A DNA stretch of 64,000 bases, taken from positions 2,604,001 to 2,668,000 of the forward strand of contig CP026600.1 in assembly GCA_003288255.1 (NCBI GenBank), in the 5' to 3' direction. The notes under the pieces were generated by a model that was not told the DNA's origin, did no database searches, and worked only from the letters and a program-made list of their open reading frames with translations. A program made the translations under genes and the position numbers. Numbering within the stretch: the first letter of the stretch is position 1; the number at the start of each line of letters is the position of its first letter. Below, piece after piece: positions 35,676 to 44,698 of the stretch. This DNA is from Clostridiaceae bacterium 14S0207. GTDB lineage: Bacteria; Bacillota; Clostridia; Clostridiales; Clostridiaceae.

Positions 35676-35705
35676 AAAAGGCAGTTTATAATAAACTGCC
35701 TTTTT
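35676..35705 (-). terminator. Intra-operon hairpin with T-run (partial terminator)
   Basis: AAAAGGCAGTTTA and TAAACTGCCTTTT form a perfect stem with a very short loop. The minus strand continues into ATCC, and the T-run is only four long. It sits between the ammonia-lyase and the mesaconase alpha gene. It looks like a terminator, yet the pathway genes continue beyond it, so partial termination is likely. Confidence 0.6.
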
Positions 35706-35729
35706 ATATTACATATAAGTCATTATCAA

Positions 35730-36974
35730 CTATTTATTTCTTCTATTTACAAGAGCAACAACTCTATTCATTTCATTGTTAACGATCATGTATCCTTCGT
35801 CAACACCCATTCCTGGTTTAGCTAAGCATTGAGTAGCTCCACATGCCATAGCTATGTTTGTTGTTACTTCTGCTGATCTATTAGTTTCGTTACAAGTTCC
35901 TCCACAGTAAGAACCTACACCTTTTTCATTACAATATAAAATAGCTTTTGCTATATTGTTTACTCCACCTAGGTCTGGAGTTTTAATTTGTAACATATGT
36001 CCAGCTTTATTATCTGCAAAAAATTTAACATCATCAAATGTATTACACCATTCATCAGCAACTAATTCTACATTAATACCTCTCTTATTAACTTCTGCAG
36101 TTAAATCTCTTAAAGCTTCCATTTGTTTTTGTCTATCTTCAACGTCCATAGGACCTTCTATTCTTAATTTGAATGGTTTAGCAGCTTCTGCTAATTTTTC
36201 TAAGTAATCTCCCATTTTCTTTGTATCACAATTAAAAGCAGCACCTATTGTTCCATAAACATCAATGTGAAATACTGGGCTATAGCATTCGCATTGTCTT
36301 AAAGCTTTAACTCTATCTCTTAACCATTTAACATATTCTAAAAGTTTAGAACCATCTTTACCTAATTTTTCTTCCACATTATTAATTAAAGCATGCGGCA
36401 TAACGTCTGCACCTTTAATTATCATTTTATCAGCATTTTCATATCTGTTATCTCCAGATTGAGTAAAGATAGGTATTCTCTTAATTTCTTTACCAGTTTC
36501 ATATTCATCTTTGATAACTTCTGCTAAAGTTATTTTTCTTGATTTTGATACAGCATCTAATATAGCTTGAGTTATACCATATCTTATTGCTGTGTGTAAT
36601 CTTTTACCGTTAATTTGCATTGTATCAAATTCTTCTGCTAATTCTTTAAAGCTTGTTAATTCTCTTCCTATTAATTTTGGAGCTATTTCTTTTTCTATTA
36701 CTGGAATGAAGTCTTTAGCTAAGAATAGTGGATCTCTTCCCCCTGCACCTGAATATTGAACTGCTGCACAGTCCCCAAAAGCAACTTGTCCATCTTCAAG
36801 TATTAACATAACTGAAATTGATTCACCTGATTGTCTTATTGAAGTAAATCCTTCTGTTACAGGTTCTCCAACATAAGTAAAACCATCATGACCTGCACCT
36901 TTTTTTATAGCTCTTTGGTCATCAAAATAGAAACCTGTTCTTCCTGCTGAACATACAACATCTACAATTTTCAT
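35730..36974 (-). CDS. mal: Methylaspartate ammonia-lyase
   Basis: The protein has 414 residues (the C. tetanomorphum enzyme is 413) and is very similar throughout. It removes ammonia from (2S,3S)-3-methylaspartate to give mesaconate. It is of the enolase superfamily. Visible active-site segments are PHALINNVEEK (histidine), FHIDVYGTIG (metal Asp), RIEGPMDVEDRQ (metal Glu), LVADEWCN (metal Asp) and LQIKTPDLGG (Gln and catalytic Lys). In the published C. tetanomorphum numbering these correspond to His194, Asp238, Glu273, Asp307, Gln329 and Lys331. The ATG follows GGGGGC at suitable spacing. Confidence 0.95.
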   Translation of the reverse strand: MKIVDVVCSAGRTGFYFDDQRAIKKGAGHDGFTYVGEPVTEGFTSIRQSGESISVMLILEDGQVAFGDCAAVQYSGAGGRDPLFLAKDFIPVIEKEIAPKLIGRELTSFKELAEEFDTMQINGKRLHTAIRYGITQAILDAVSKSRKITLAEVIKDEYETGKEIKRIPIFTQSGDNRYENADKMIIKGADVMPHALINNVEEKLGKDGSKLLEYVKWLRDRVKALRQCECYSPVFHIDVYGTIGAAFNCDTKKMGDYLEKLAEAAKPFKLRIEGPMDVEDRQKQMEALRDLTAEVNKRGINVELVADEWCNTFDDVKFFADNKAGHMLQIKTPDLGGVNNIAKAILYCNEKGVGSYCGGTCNETNRSAEVTTNIAMACGATQCLAKPGMGVDEGYMIVNNEMNRVVALVNRRNK

Positions 36975-37060
36975 TTAAATAAGCCCCCATCTTTTTAAAT
37001 TTAAAAATTTATTTTTATTTATTTGGAAAGCCTTCCGTAAATTTATATTATCTACGAAAG

Positions 37061-38533
37061 TTAACATACAAATTTATTTTTTTCTGGTCTTCCAACTAGA
37101 ACTCCTTTTCCTACAGCAAATATATCATCAACTGTCATTTGGAATCCTACTTCTCTACCTTCAAATTTTCCTCTTTCTTGTAATAACTTAGTGTTGTAAT
37201 CTTTTATTTCTTGAGTAAATGGAATATTTCCAAATTTTAGATATCTTACAGCTCCATTGTTATCTCTAGCAGGCATCATTTTACCATAGTTCCATTTACT
37301 TGGTGCAAATGGAATATCTACTACTCCTGCTTTAAATCCTGCGATTACACCTACTGCTAAGTCACCTTTTCCAAGTCTAAATAATTCATCCATCATACAT
37401 TTAGTTTCTGCCTTTATTAAAGCTATTTCTGTTTCTAATTCCTTAGACATTGGCATTTTTTGTCCTCTTAATAAGTTCAATGTCATTTTTGTAGCTTTAA
37501 TGCCTTGAGCATTAGCCTCTTTTGTTGGAATACCAATAGCTTCATGTGGTGTTTTAACTATAACTTTAGTTGCTCCAGCAAGTGCTGCTGCTGCTGAACC
37601 TGTAGATATTACACCAAAAGCTTTAGCTTCATCTGAAGGGAATCCACCCATCCATTGATGGAATACTGTAGTTAGGTAAACATCTTCGTGTCCTGCTGCT
37701 TTTAAATATTCATAGCATTGTTCTTCTAATGATCTTATTGCTGCTACGTCTTGTATTATATTACCGCATTGTCCATATCCAACTGTAATGTTTTTAACAC
37801 CTTGTTCTGCTGCAAGTAATGCTTCTATAATTGCAACTGCATTTGAAGTACTTGGTGGTACTAATGTACCTGTTAATGGTCCAAATGGTTCTCTGTTAAT
37901 TGTAACTCCTGCAGCTTCATATTCCCCAACTAATCTATCACAATATTGCCAATCTCTAATACTCTTTTCTAAAGATGCATTTTTAGCATAAGGGATATTA
38001 TAAGAAATTCCTCCACCTTCATTTGAAGTCCAACCAGAAGCATGTATAATTTCACTTAGAAGTCTAGCATCTGGTGTACCGTGTCTTGCCTCAACTGGAA
38101 TATTAACAGCTTCTAAAACTCTTCTACATCCCTTAATACCATGGTTTACTGCTGGGAAACCATTAAGTAATGATCTTCCTGCTTTTTCACTTTCATCTAT
38201 ACCAACTTGACATTCATCATATCTATTTAGTCTTGAATAACTATCTATTGTACTTGGTAGTAAATCTGCTCCACCTTCATCTTGAAGATGTGTTAATAAT
38301 TCAATATGCTTATCAACTAATGCAACCCCTGCTCTTGGTTGAGCTAATGTGATACCAGCTTCTTTGGCCTTTATTAATTTTTTACCAAAGTTTTTATGTT
38401 CTGGTACCTCTGAACAATATTTTATACCATCTTCAATATTTTCTATCTCTTTTCCTGTTTCCCATTGTCCTAAAACTTCTTTTCTAATTTCAAAGAACTC
38501 ATCTTTAGTCCATTTTTTATTTTTTAAATCCAC
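37061..38533 (-). CDS. glmE: Glutamate mutase epsilon subunit
   Basis: The protein has 490 residues from a GTG start with GAGGGGG upstream. This is the large catalytic subunit of coenzyme B12-dependent glutamate mutase, which with GlmS rearranges L-glutamate to (2S,3S)-3-methylaspartate. Substrate-binding segments of the family are plain: [64 protein letters not shown] and [18 protein letters not shown]. The length slightly exceeds the 483-485 residues of known homologues because of a short tail after VGRPE (KNKFVC). Confidence 0.95.
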   Translation of the reverse strand: MDLKNKKWTKDEFFEIRKEVLGQWETGKEIENIEDGIKYCSEVPEHKNFGKKLIKAKEAGITLAQPRAGVALVDKHIELLTHLQDEGGADLLPSTIDSYSRLNRYDECQVGIDESEKAGRSLLNGFPAVNHGIKGCRRVLEAVNIPVEARHGTPDARLLSEIIHASGWTSNEGGGISYNIPYAKNASLEKSIRDWQYCDRLVGEYEAAGVTINREPFGPLTGTLVPPSTSNAVAIIEALLAAEQGVKNITVGYGQCGNIIQDVAAIRSLEEQCYEYLKAAGHEDVYLTTVFHQWMGGFPSDEAKAFGVISTGSAAAALAGATKVIVKTPHEAIGIPTKEANAQGIKATKMTLNLLRGQKMPMSKELETEIALIKAETKCMMDELFRLGKGDLAVGVIAGFKAGVVDIPFAPSKWNYGKMMPARDNNGAVRYLKFGNIPFTQEIKDYNTKLLQERGKFEGREVGFQMTVDDIFAVGKGVLVGRPEKNKFVC

Positions 38534-38556
38534 GGCTCTTACCCCCTCAAATTAAG

Positions 38557-39951
38557 TTATGCTTTAACTAAATATTTTTTCATTAATCTAACAGCTAAAT
38601 CAGGCAATTCTTGTGCTAACAATCCCATTGATGATAAGATATAAGTTTTATCTAATAAAAATTCAGGTTTTTGAGGTTTTAGGTGCGTTGCATCTTCCAT
38701 TTTAAATGTACCTGCATTTAATATATCTCCTGGATTTTTACTATGAACTAAAACTCCCCCTGTTCCGATCATATATTTTACTGGCATTAAATCCTTCCCA
38801 AATTGTGTATATATAGGCCCACATGGCGTATATATTGATTCTACAGTTCCAACATGTCTTTCCATGGCAAGTTCAGTTGCTACCTTTGCCATAGCTTCAT
38901 CAAAGAAAATTTCTTCATCTGTTTTTGGAACCATCTTTATATGTTCACTTCTATAATTGCAGTTTTCGGCTACATTTATTTTTCTTTCTTTATCATTTAA
39001 ATATCTTCTTAATTTTCTTGTTCCAGCAGCTTCTAAAAGAGATACTGCTGAATATCTCATTCCTAAATCTCCTTCAACAGTTCTTTTAGCAAAAGGTTCT
39101 TCTAATCCTCTTACCGTAACTCCTGGTTTAGAAGGTTCTCCATCAGCTAGTGAGTGTATATCAGTAGTTGCACCACCTATGTCTACTACAACTAAATCAC
39201 CTATTCCTTCTTCTTCATCTGTACCTAAACTTAATGCCTCTGCTGCCTTCAGTACTGCTGCTGGTGTTGGCATTAATATACCACTAACAAAATCTTCAGC
39301 ATTTCCTAATCCCTTTGCCTTTACTATGTTGCCCATGAATATTTTTCTAATTTCTTCTCTCGCTGGTTCAACATTTAATTCATTTAATTGAGGCATAACA
39401 TTTTTAGTTATGCTGTAGAATATTCCAGCAGCATTGAAAATTCTTGCAATTTCATCGTTAGCTACCTTATTACCAGCAACTACTACTGGAACTTTTAATC
39501 CAGAATTTGCAATCATCTTAGCGTTATGAATTATACATTCTTTATTTCCACCATCTGTTCCACCAGCCAATAGAATAATATCTAAATTTGAAATTTTAAT
39601 CTCATTAATTTCATTTTCTGTTAGTTCGAAACTATAAACATTAATTATTCTTGCCCCTGCGCCTAAGGCAGCTCTTTTGGCAGCTTCTGCTGTTAAATCT
39701 GGAACTAATCCTATTGCAACCATCTTTAAACCACCTGCAGCAGATGAACAAGCTAACTTTCTTACAAAATTAACTTCCTTACCTTGAAATTGTTCTTGTA
39801 ACTTTTCATACGCTTTATTAAATCCTATCATTATGTCATCTTCAATTGTTGTAATATCCTTTGCTGTAGCTATGATCTCTTCATTTTCTATATCTACAGC
39901 AGTTAACTTGGTATAAGTACTACCAAAATCTAATAATAGGTATGCATCCAC
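38557..39951 (-). CDS. glmL: Glutamate mutase reactivating factor-like protein
   Basis: The protein has 464 residues from the GTG at 39951, which has GAGG 8 nt upstream. An earlier GTG at 39960 overlaps that site. It is an ASKHA-type ATPase: phosphate-1 loop LLLDFGSTYTKLT at the N-terminus, ILLAGGTDGGN, and the DIGGATTDIHSL motif near residue 260. This family (MutL/GlmL of clostridia) is encoded between glmS and glmE and is thought to protect or reactivate the mutase. It is unrelated to the DNA-repair MutL. Operon position supports the call. Confidence 0.92.
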   Translation of the reverse strand: MDAYLLLDFGSTYTKLTAVDIENEEIIATAKDITTIEDDIMIGFNKAYEKLQEQFQGKEVNFVRKLACSSAAGGLKMVAIGLVPDLTAEAAKRAALGAGARIINVYSFELTENEINEIKISNLDIILLAGGTDGGNKECIIHNAKMIANSGLKVPVVVAGNKVANDEIARIFNAAGIFYSITKNVMPQLNELNVEPAREEIRKIFMGNIVKAKGLGNAEDFVSGILMPTPAAVLKAAEALSLGTDEEEGIGDLVVVDIGGATTDIHSLADGEPSKPGVTVRGLEEPFAKRTVEGDLGMRYSAVSLLEAAGTRKLRRYLNDKERKINVAENCNYRSEHIKMVPKTDEEIFFDEAMAKVATELAMERHVGTVESIYTPCGPIYTQFGKDLMPVKYMIGTGGVLVHSKNPGDILNAGTFKMEDATHLKPQKPEFLLDKTYILSSMGLLAQELPDLAVRLMKKYLVKA

Positions 39952-39983
39952 TTCTTTCACCTCTGAAATAATTTATGTGCCCC

Positions 39984-40012
39984 AAACTAATATTTAAAAT
40001 TTATATTAGTTT
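39984..40012 (-). other. Intercistronic hairpin between glmS and glmL
   Basis: Perfect 10-bp arms AAACTAATAT and ATATTAGTTT have a 9-nt loop directly after the glmS stop. There is no T-run, so it is more likely an RNA-stabilising hairpin than a terminator. Confidence 0.6.
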
Positions 40013-40013
40013 A

Positions 40014-40439
40014 CTAATCTTCTATTTTTAAATCTTTCTTTAAGTCTTTTATTGTAATTTCAATTGGTGTTCCTGGTCCATATATTTTGTCATATCCCAT
40101 CTTTTTAAATCTTTCATGAACAGAATCCCAATCTTGTTTTCCAACAACTATGTTTCCACCTACATATAGTAAAATATCCTTTAACCCTGCTTCTTCACAT
40201 TTTTCTCTTAATCCCCTACAGTCTATTTCACCTTGTCCATAAAGAGATGATACGACTATAGCATCTGCATTTGTTTCCACAGCCGCATTAATAAAATCTT
40301 CTTGTGGAGATAAAACTCCTACATTAATTACATTGAATCCTGCATCTGTCATAGCATAATCAATTATTTTATTCCCAACAGCATGACAATCAGAACCAAT
40401 AACCCCAATTACTACAGTTTTGCCATTTTTCTTTTCCAT
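40014..40439 (-). CDS. glmS: Glutamate mutase sigma subunit (B12-binding)
   Basis: The protein has 141 residues (137 in C. cochlearium). The cobalamin-binding motif DxHxxG appears as SDCHAVGNK; the histidine coordinates cobalt. Further features are [36 protein letters not shown] and GPGTPIEIT. It carries coenzyme B12 to the GlmE active site. AGGAGG stands 10 nt before the ATG. It is the first enzyme gene of the operon, downstream of the GntR gene. Confidence 0.95.
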   Translation of the reverse strand: MEKKNGKTVVIGVIGSDCHAVGNKIIDYAMTDAGFNVINVGVLSPQEDFINAAVETNADAIVVSSLYGQGEIDCRGLREKCEEAGLKDILLYVGGNIVVGKQDWDSVHERFKKMGYDKIYGPGTPIEITIKDLKKDLKIED

Positions 40440-40521
40440 GTTAACTTGGCCTCCTAATAAATTAATAATTATTTTAAGCTATTGTTATTTAAGATAGTTT
40501 TAACTAAATATTTATTTAAAA

Positions 40522-40539
40522 CATCATATTGTTATGATG
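40522..40539 (-). other. Hairpin between the GntR gene and glmS
   Basis: CATCAT and ATGATG arms with a 6-nt loop are followed on the minus strand by TTTTAAAT. It is a weak terminator-like structure that could lower or modulate read-through from the regulator gene into glmS. Confidence 0.4.
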
Positions 40540-40565
40540 CTTTTCCCCATTGAATAAACCGTTAT

Positions 40566-41537
40566 TTAATTATTACTCTTTATCTCAATTAATTTTGATT
40601 TTATTGCTTTAACCGAGCCGTCATCTAATGTATATAAAAATTCAATCACATCTTTTGTATCCTTATTTACAGTTATTACATCTTTCCTCCTACCTGGAGA
40701 AACTATAATAACATCTACACCTTTAATAAATTTTTCTAAGCTTTCTATATCATAAGTATTCGTATATTTTACGTTCATAGTATCTAACCCAGCATTTTCA
40801 AGAGCTCTTTTTATTTTAAACATAAACTCTTCTGAAATGCATACACATCCAAATTTTGTTCCACTTTGATATCGTGCAATTTTAACTATAGTTCCTAAGT
40901 CTGGCGTAATCGCTACTCCAAAAATATGTTTATTAAGTCCTTTTGTTAACTCAGTAACCTCATTTACATGATTGAAAGTTGATATTATTACCTGACACTT
41001 TTTCAATATGCTCTGAGTATCCTTATCCATTTTTTGAAGCTGGGAAATTGTAAGGGGCATTACCTTCATATTTCCATTTTTACTTAATTCATCGCTAAAC
41101 ATTTTAGCCTGTTCTATATTGCATTCAACATATACAAATAACATTTTTTCCATCAATTCATTCTTTTCATTTACTCTTTCATTTACTAATTCTACAAATT
41201 CTTGTGTACTCATACCATTTTCTAAGGCCTCTTCTAAGGCTATATCTAAAACCTTTACTATTTTATCCTTTAGATCTTTATCTTTCCACGATGCTACTTC
41301 TTCTATTACAAATGTGCCTTTTCCTTGATATGATTTTATTATCCCATCTTGTTCTAATTCGTTATATGCTGTACTTACTGTATTTCTACTAACATTTAAA
41401 CTTTGGGATAATTCCCTCTCCGTTGGCATCTTATTACCAACTCTAATCTTACCTGATCTTATTTGATCAATAATTTGCTTCTTAACCTGCAAGTAAAGAG
41501 GAACTCCACTTTTTTTATTTATTCTAATTTCTATCAT
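40566..41537 (-). CDS. GntR-family transcriptional regulator of the methylaspartate operon
   Basis: The protein has 323 residues from the ATG at 41537 (MIEIRINKKSGVPLYLQVK), with GGGAGGG 4 nt upstream. The four extra upstream codons belong to that site. Residues about 10-75 are the winged helix of the GntR family (IRSGKIRVGNKMPTERELSQSLNVSRNTVSTAYNELEQDGIIKSYQGKGTFV, shown by its PTERELS and NTVSTAYNELE parts). The remaining 220 residues form an unrecognised effector domain, possibly of periplasmic-binding-protein-like fold. The gene leads the glutamate fermentation operon, and a perfect palindrome lies between its promoter and ribosome binding site, which suggests autoregulation. The ligand is unknown; a pathway intermediate is plausible. 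Confidence 0.85.
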   Translation of the reverse strand: MIEIRINKKSGVPLYLQVKKQIIDQIRSGKIRVGNKMPTERELSQSLNVSRNTVSTAYNELEQDGIIKSYQGKGTFVIEEVASWKDKDLKDKIVKVLDIALEEALENGMSTQEFVELVNERVNEKNELMEKMLFVYVECNIEQAKMFSDELSKNGNMKVMPLTISQLQKMDKDTQSILKKCQVIISTFNHVNEVTELTKGLNKHIFGVAITPDLGTIVKIARYQSGTKFGCVCISEEFMFKIKRALENAGLDTMNVKYTNTYDIESLEKFIKGVDVIIVSPGRRKDVITVNKDTKDVIEFLYTLDDGSVKAIKSKLIEIKSNN

Positions 41538-41553
41538 AATCCCTCCCAACTCA

Positions 41554-41575
41554 ATGGACTAATGGATTAGTCCAT
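41554..41575. promoter_or_regulatory. Palindromic operator before the GntR gene
   Basis: A perfect inverted repeat of 10-bp arms, ATGGACTAAT and ATTAGTCCAT, is separated by GG. It lies between the -10 box and the ribosome binding site of the regulator gene, at or just after the expected transcription start. A dimeric repressor would block transcription from here. GntR as the binder is inferred from position. Confidence 0.75.
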
Positions 41576-41586
41576 AAGACAACTTA

Positions 41587-41615
41587 ATAATAACACACCC
41601 ATATATATATATCAA
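41587..41615 (-). promoter_or_regulatory. Sigma-A-type promoter of the GntR/methylaspartate operon
   Basis: On the minus strand, TTGATA (41615-41610), a 17-nt spacer, then TATTAT (41592-41587). The operator begins about 12 nt downstream of the -10 box. Confidence 0.75.
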
Positions 41616-41901
41616 TAATTTTCAAAAAATAAATTGATTTTTTTTAACTGTCTTAATTCTAAATATTTGAACGCAATTTGAATACTCTTTTTTTAATCAT
41701 TAACCATATTTTGTAATATTTTTGTTTTTTTATAAGACTCTCGTGTAATTTGATGTAATTTTTTTGTATATTCTATATTTAATTATTCCTTATATTTCTT
41801 ACAAAAATATTATGTAAATATTTCTTATTTATATATACTTACAAAAATCATTATTATTTTTTAGTTATATCTAAAACTAAAAATGTATTTAAAAAGCAAA
41901 A

Positions 41902-41923
41902 ATGGACTTATTTAAAAGTCCAT
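41902..41923 (-). terminator. cwlD terminator hairpin that also matches the operator arms
   Basis: ATGGACT-N8-AGTCCAT lies at the cwlD stop and is followed on the minus strand by TTTTTGCTTTTT, which is a good terminator. It has exactly the same outer 7-bp arms and 8-nt spacing as the GntR operator at 41554-41575. Confidence 0.75.
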
Positions 41924-42627
41924 TAATTATTTTTAAAGTACTCGTTTATAGATTTACATATGCATTGTGCCACTTTTTTTTGATATTCTTCTGTTTTTAA
42001 CAATTTTTCTTCCTCATAATTAGAAATAAATCCACATTCAACAATTACTGAAGGCATATCATCATTTACTCTAAGTACTTTAAACTGATCCTTTGCACCC
42101 TTTTCAACTCTATTATTTGATTTATCTAAATCATTTTTTAAATTGGTCTGTAAAATATGTGCCAATTCTTTACTTTTTGGATGTTTAGAATACCAAACTT
42201 GAGCTCCTTTATACTTTTCTTGTGGAAATTTGTTTAAATGTACACTAACAAACATATCACAATTTAATTCCTTTTTCATTTTACATCTAGCAGTTAAGTC
42301 TTGATTTTTTTTATTTCTTACTGTTCCCTTGTTTTCATAAAGTCCCTTATCTTCTTCCCTTGTCATATACACCTTAAATCCACTCTTTTCCAAATTTTCT
42401 TTAGTATATTTAGATATAGGTAATGTTATATGTTTTTCTATAGTTCCTCTTGATGATACTGCTCCTCCATCCATACCTCCATGTCCTGGATCAATAAGAA
42501 TAACTTTAGGTGTGTTATTTTTACTTGTTTGTTGAACTTTTAAATTGTAATTTACTCCTAGGATTCCTAAAAAAGCGAATAATACAACTGTTAGTGAAAA
42601 AATCAATTTTTTATTTACTATTCTCAT
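41923..42627 (-). CDS. cwlD: N-acetylmuramoyl-L-alanine amidase, spore cortex type
   Basis: The protein has 234 residues. An N-terminal hydrophobic segment (KLIFSLTVVLFAFLGILGV) acts as signal or anchor. The Amidase_3 domain follows: VILIDPGHGGMDGGA holds the first zinc histidine, TIEKHITL the glutamate, MFVSVHLN the second histidine, and SVIVECGFISN the catalytic glutamate. CwlD removes peptide side chains so that muramic delta-lactam can form in the spore cortex. Its position just beyond the rplM-rpsI genes matches the order in Bacillus subtilis, apart from the inserted transporter gene. Its presence confirms a spore-forming organism. Confidence 0.9.
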   Translation of the reverse strand: MRIVNKKLIFSLTVVLFAFLGILGVNYNLKVQQTSKNNTPKVILIDPGHGGMDGGAVSSRGTIEKHITLPISKYTKENLEKSGFKVYMTREEDKGLYENKGTVRNKKNQDLTARCKMKKELNCDMFVSVHLNKFPQEKYKGAQVWYSKHPKSKELAHILQTNLKNDLDKSNNRVEKGAKDQFKVLRVNDDMPSVIVECGFISNYEEEKLLKTEEYQKKVAQCICKSINEYFKNN

Positions 42628-42673
42628 ATTTCCCCCTATATGATTTATTCACTAATAAATATATTCTTTATAG

Positions 42674-42727
42674 TAAAAAAAATAACCTATAAAACTAATA
42701 GCAATTGCCCTTATTGTTTTACAGGTT
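42674..42727 (-). terminator. Terminator after the Na/Pi-type transporter gene
   Basis: On the minus strand, AACCTGTAAAAC pairs with GTTTTATAGGTT (one G-U pair) with a 20-nt loop, then eight or more Ts. Confidence 0.75.
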
Positions 42728-42859
42728 AATTTATTTATTAACTATTTCTTATTTATAAACCATTAATTATTTCTTACTTATACTTTATATTTTTTATAAA
42801 TTATTTAAATTAATTTACTTACAATAAAAAATAATTCACTTGCTTTAATAGCTCTAATT

Positions 42860-44488
42860 TTAATAACCTAAATGTTCTATAACTGTATCTGCTATGTTAT
42901 TTGAGTGGTCACTAATTCTCTCTAAATTACTTATAAGATCTAAAAATACTGTTCCTACAGTGGCACTACATTTTTCTTGATTTAATCTTATAATATGTGA
43001 ACTTCTTAATTGTTTTTCAAGTGCATCTACACTTTCTTCTATAGTTCTTACTTCTTGTGCTTTATAAATATTTTTTTCTTCAAATGCCTTTATACTTGTG
43101 TCTAAACTTGAAAGAGTTTTTTGGAACAATTGCTTTAATTCTTCTTCAGCTTCCTTTGAAAAATTTAATCTCTTAAGCATTTTTTCTCCAGCAAGATCCG
43201 CTATATTTTCAGCATGATCCCCTATACGTTCTATATCATTTACTACATGGAACATAGAAGTCACTATATCTTTTTCTTTATCGGCTAACTCTGATTTTGA
43301 TAACTTAACTAAAAAATTAGTTATTTCATCCTCTAATAGATTAATCAACTTCTCATTTTTGTAGACCTTTTGTACTAACTTGTCATCATTCTTTGCGAAA
43401 GCTTCCATAGCAATATCCAAGCTTTTCCTCGCCTTAGTAGCCATTCTTGAAATTTCTTTAACTGTTTGCCCTACGGCTATTACAGGTGTTTCTAATAATC
43501 TATCATCAATAAATTGGGTTCCATATTTTTCAGTCTCATCTTCACCTTTTATTATCCTATTGGCCATTTTAACCAAAACTTTTATAAATGGTAATAAAAG
43601 AATTGTATTTACTATATTAAAAATTATGTGTGCATGTGCTATTTGACTTGGAACATCACTTGCTCCAAATATAGGTACCTTAGTTACTATCCATGTTAAT
43701 GGTGTAAATAACGGTATAAAAATTACAGTTCCAATAACATTAAATAATAGATGTATTATTGCAGCCTTTTTAGCAGTCTTTGAAGTACCTATACTTGATA
43801 AAAGCGCTGTTACACAGGTACCCATATTACAACCAAATAAAACAGGAATAACCATAGTTATCTTTACTACTCCCGTAGCCGCCATAGATACTAAAATTGC
43901 TGTTGTTGCAGATGAACTTTGTAAAACTGCGGTTATAGCTAAACCTGCTAAAATTCCTAAAAATATGTTACCATCTAATTTAATAAGTATTTGTTGAAAT
44001 ATAGGTGATGCTTGTAGCGGCTCCATTGCCACTTTCATTAAGTTCATTCCTAAAAATAAAATACCAAATCCTAAAATTATATTTCCTACTTCTTTTCCTT
44101 TTTTTGCTTCCGTAAATAAAACAATTAATGCTCCAACACCAATAAAAATAGGGACAAAATTATCTATATTTAGAGTTACAATAAGTGCTGTTACTGTTGT
44201 TCCAATATTTGCTCCCATAATTACTGCTGTTGCCTGATATAAATTCATAAGTTGTGCATTAACGAATCCAACAACCATTACGGTTGTAGCACTACTACTT
44301 TGTATAATAGCTGTTACTAAAGCTCCTGTAAGTACTCCTTTAACCGGATTAGAGGTGATTTTCTCAAAAATTTTCTTTAGTTTCTCACCTGTTGCATTTT
44401 GAAGGCCATCTCCCATTAGTTTCATTCCATATAGAAACAATCCTAATCCTCCAAATAATTTAATGGCCATTAAAAGCCCTTCGCTCAT
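42860..44488 (-). CDS. Na/Pi cotransporter family protein with PhoU-like tail
   Basis: The protein has 542 residues. The N-terminal 310 are membrane-embedded, with two inverted repeats each marked by QSSSATT (near residues 63 and 191) and GxNxGTxxTA (MGANIGTTVTAL and GCNMGTCVTALL). This is typical of NptA/SLC34-type sodium-phosphate transporters. Residues about 335-540 form two helical PhoU-like repeats (ERIGDHAENIADLAGEK and ERISDHSNNIADTVIEH). It likely moves phosphate with sodium, or helps control phosphate flux. The start follows AGGAGGG and a good promoter lies upstream. Confidence 0.88.
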   Translation of the reverse strand: MSEGLLMAIKLFGGLGLFLYGMKLMGDGLQNATGEKLKKIFEKITSNPVKGVLTGALVTAIIQSSSATTVMVVGFVNAQLMNLYQATAVIMGANIGTTVTALIVTLNIDNFVPIFIGVGALIVLFTEAKKGKEVGNIILGFGILFLGMNLMKVAMEPLQASPIFQQILIKLDGNIFLGILAGLAITAVLQSSSATTAILVSMAATGVVKITMVIPVLFGCNMGTCVTALLSSIGTSKTAKKAAIIHLLFNVIGTVIFIPLFTPLTWIVTKVPIFGASDVPSQIAHAHIIFNIVNTILLLPFIKVLVKMANRIIKGEDETEKYGTQFIDDRLLETPVIAVGQTVKEISRMATKARKSLDIAMEAFAKNDDKLVQKVYKNEKLINLLEDEITNFLVKLSKSELADKEKDIVTSMFHVVNDIERIGDHAENIADLAGEKMLKRLNFSKEAEEELKQLFQKTLSSLDTSIKAFEEKNIYKAQEVRTIEESVDALEKQLRSSHIIRLNQEKCSATVGTVFLDLISNLERISDHSNNIADTVIEHLGY

Positions 44489-44545
44489 AAAATCCCTCCT
44501 GTTTATGGCTTATGGTATTTAAAACTTAATTTCACATCCTTTTAA

Positions 44546-44574
44546 ATAATACATAATTTAAATTGTTTTGTTAA
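44546..44574 (-). promoter_or_regulatory. Promoter of the Na/Pi-type transporter gene
   Basis: On the minus strand, TTAACA (44574-44569), a 17-nt spacer, then TATTAT (44551-44546), about 60 nt upstream of the start. Confidence 0.55.
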
Positions 44575-44639
44575 TACAATGCTCTTTTTTTTAACATGTA
44601 TTTTAATGTTGTTCATATTTTGTTCATATTTTAAAATAT

Positions 44640-44666
44640 AAAAAAAGAAGAGGTAAATTCCCCTTC
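44640..44666 (-). terminator. Terminator after rpsI
   Basis: On the minus strand, GAAGGGG pairs with CCTCTTC (one G-U pair, 6-nt loop, 44647-44666), followed by TTTTTTT. Confidence 0.8.
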
Positions 44667-44698
44667 CTTCCATTGCAATATATCCGTTCTGAGCAAAA

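Larger units (their letters stand above)
41538..41901. other. Intergenic region with regulatory sites and AT-rich spacer
   Basis: Positions 41538-41615 hold the ribosome binding site, palindromic operator and promoter of the GntR gene. From 41616 to 41901 the sequence is AT-rich with many T runs, and I see no gene in it. Confidence 0.6.

Noticed and set aside
37029-37057. Hairpin between glmE and the ammonia-lyase gene as a terminator
   Set aside because: The stem has a G-U pair and a large loop, and no T-run follows.
38557-39951. DNA mismatch repair MutL (shared name)
   Set aside because: The sequence is an ASKHA ATPase (DFGSTYTK and DIGGATTDIHS) of the glutamate mutase-associated family, not a GHKL ATPase.
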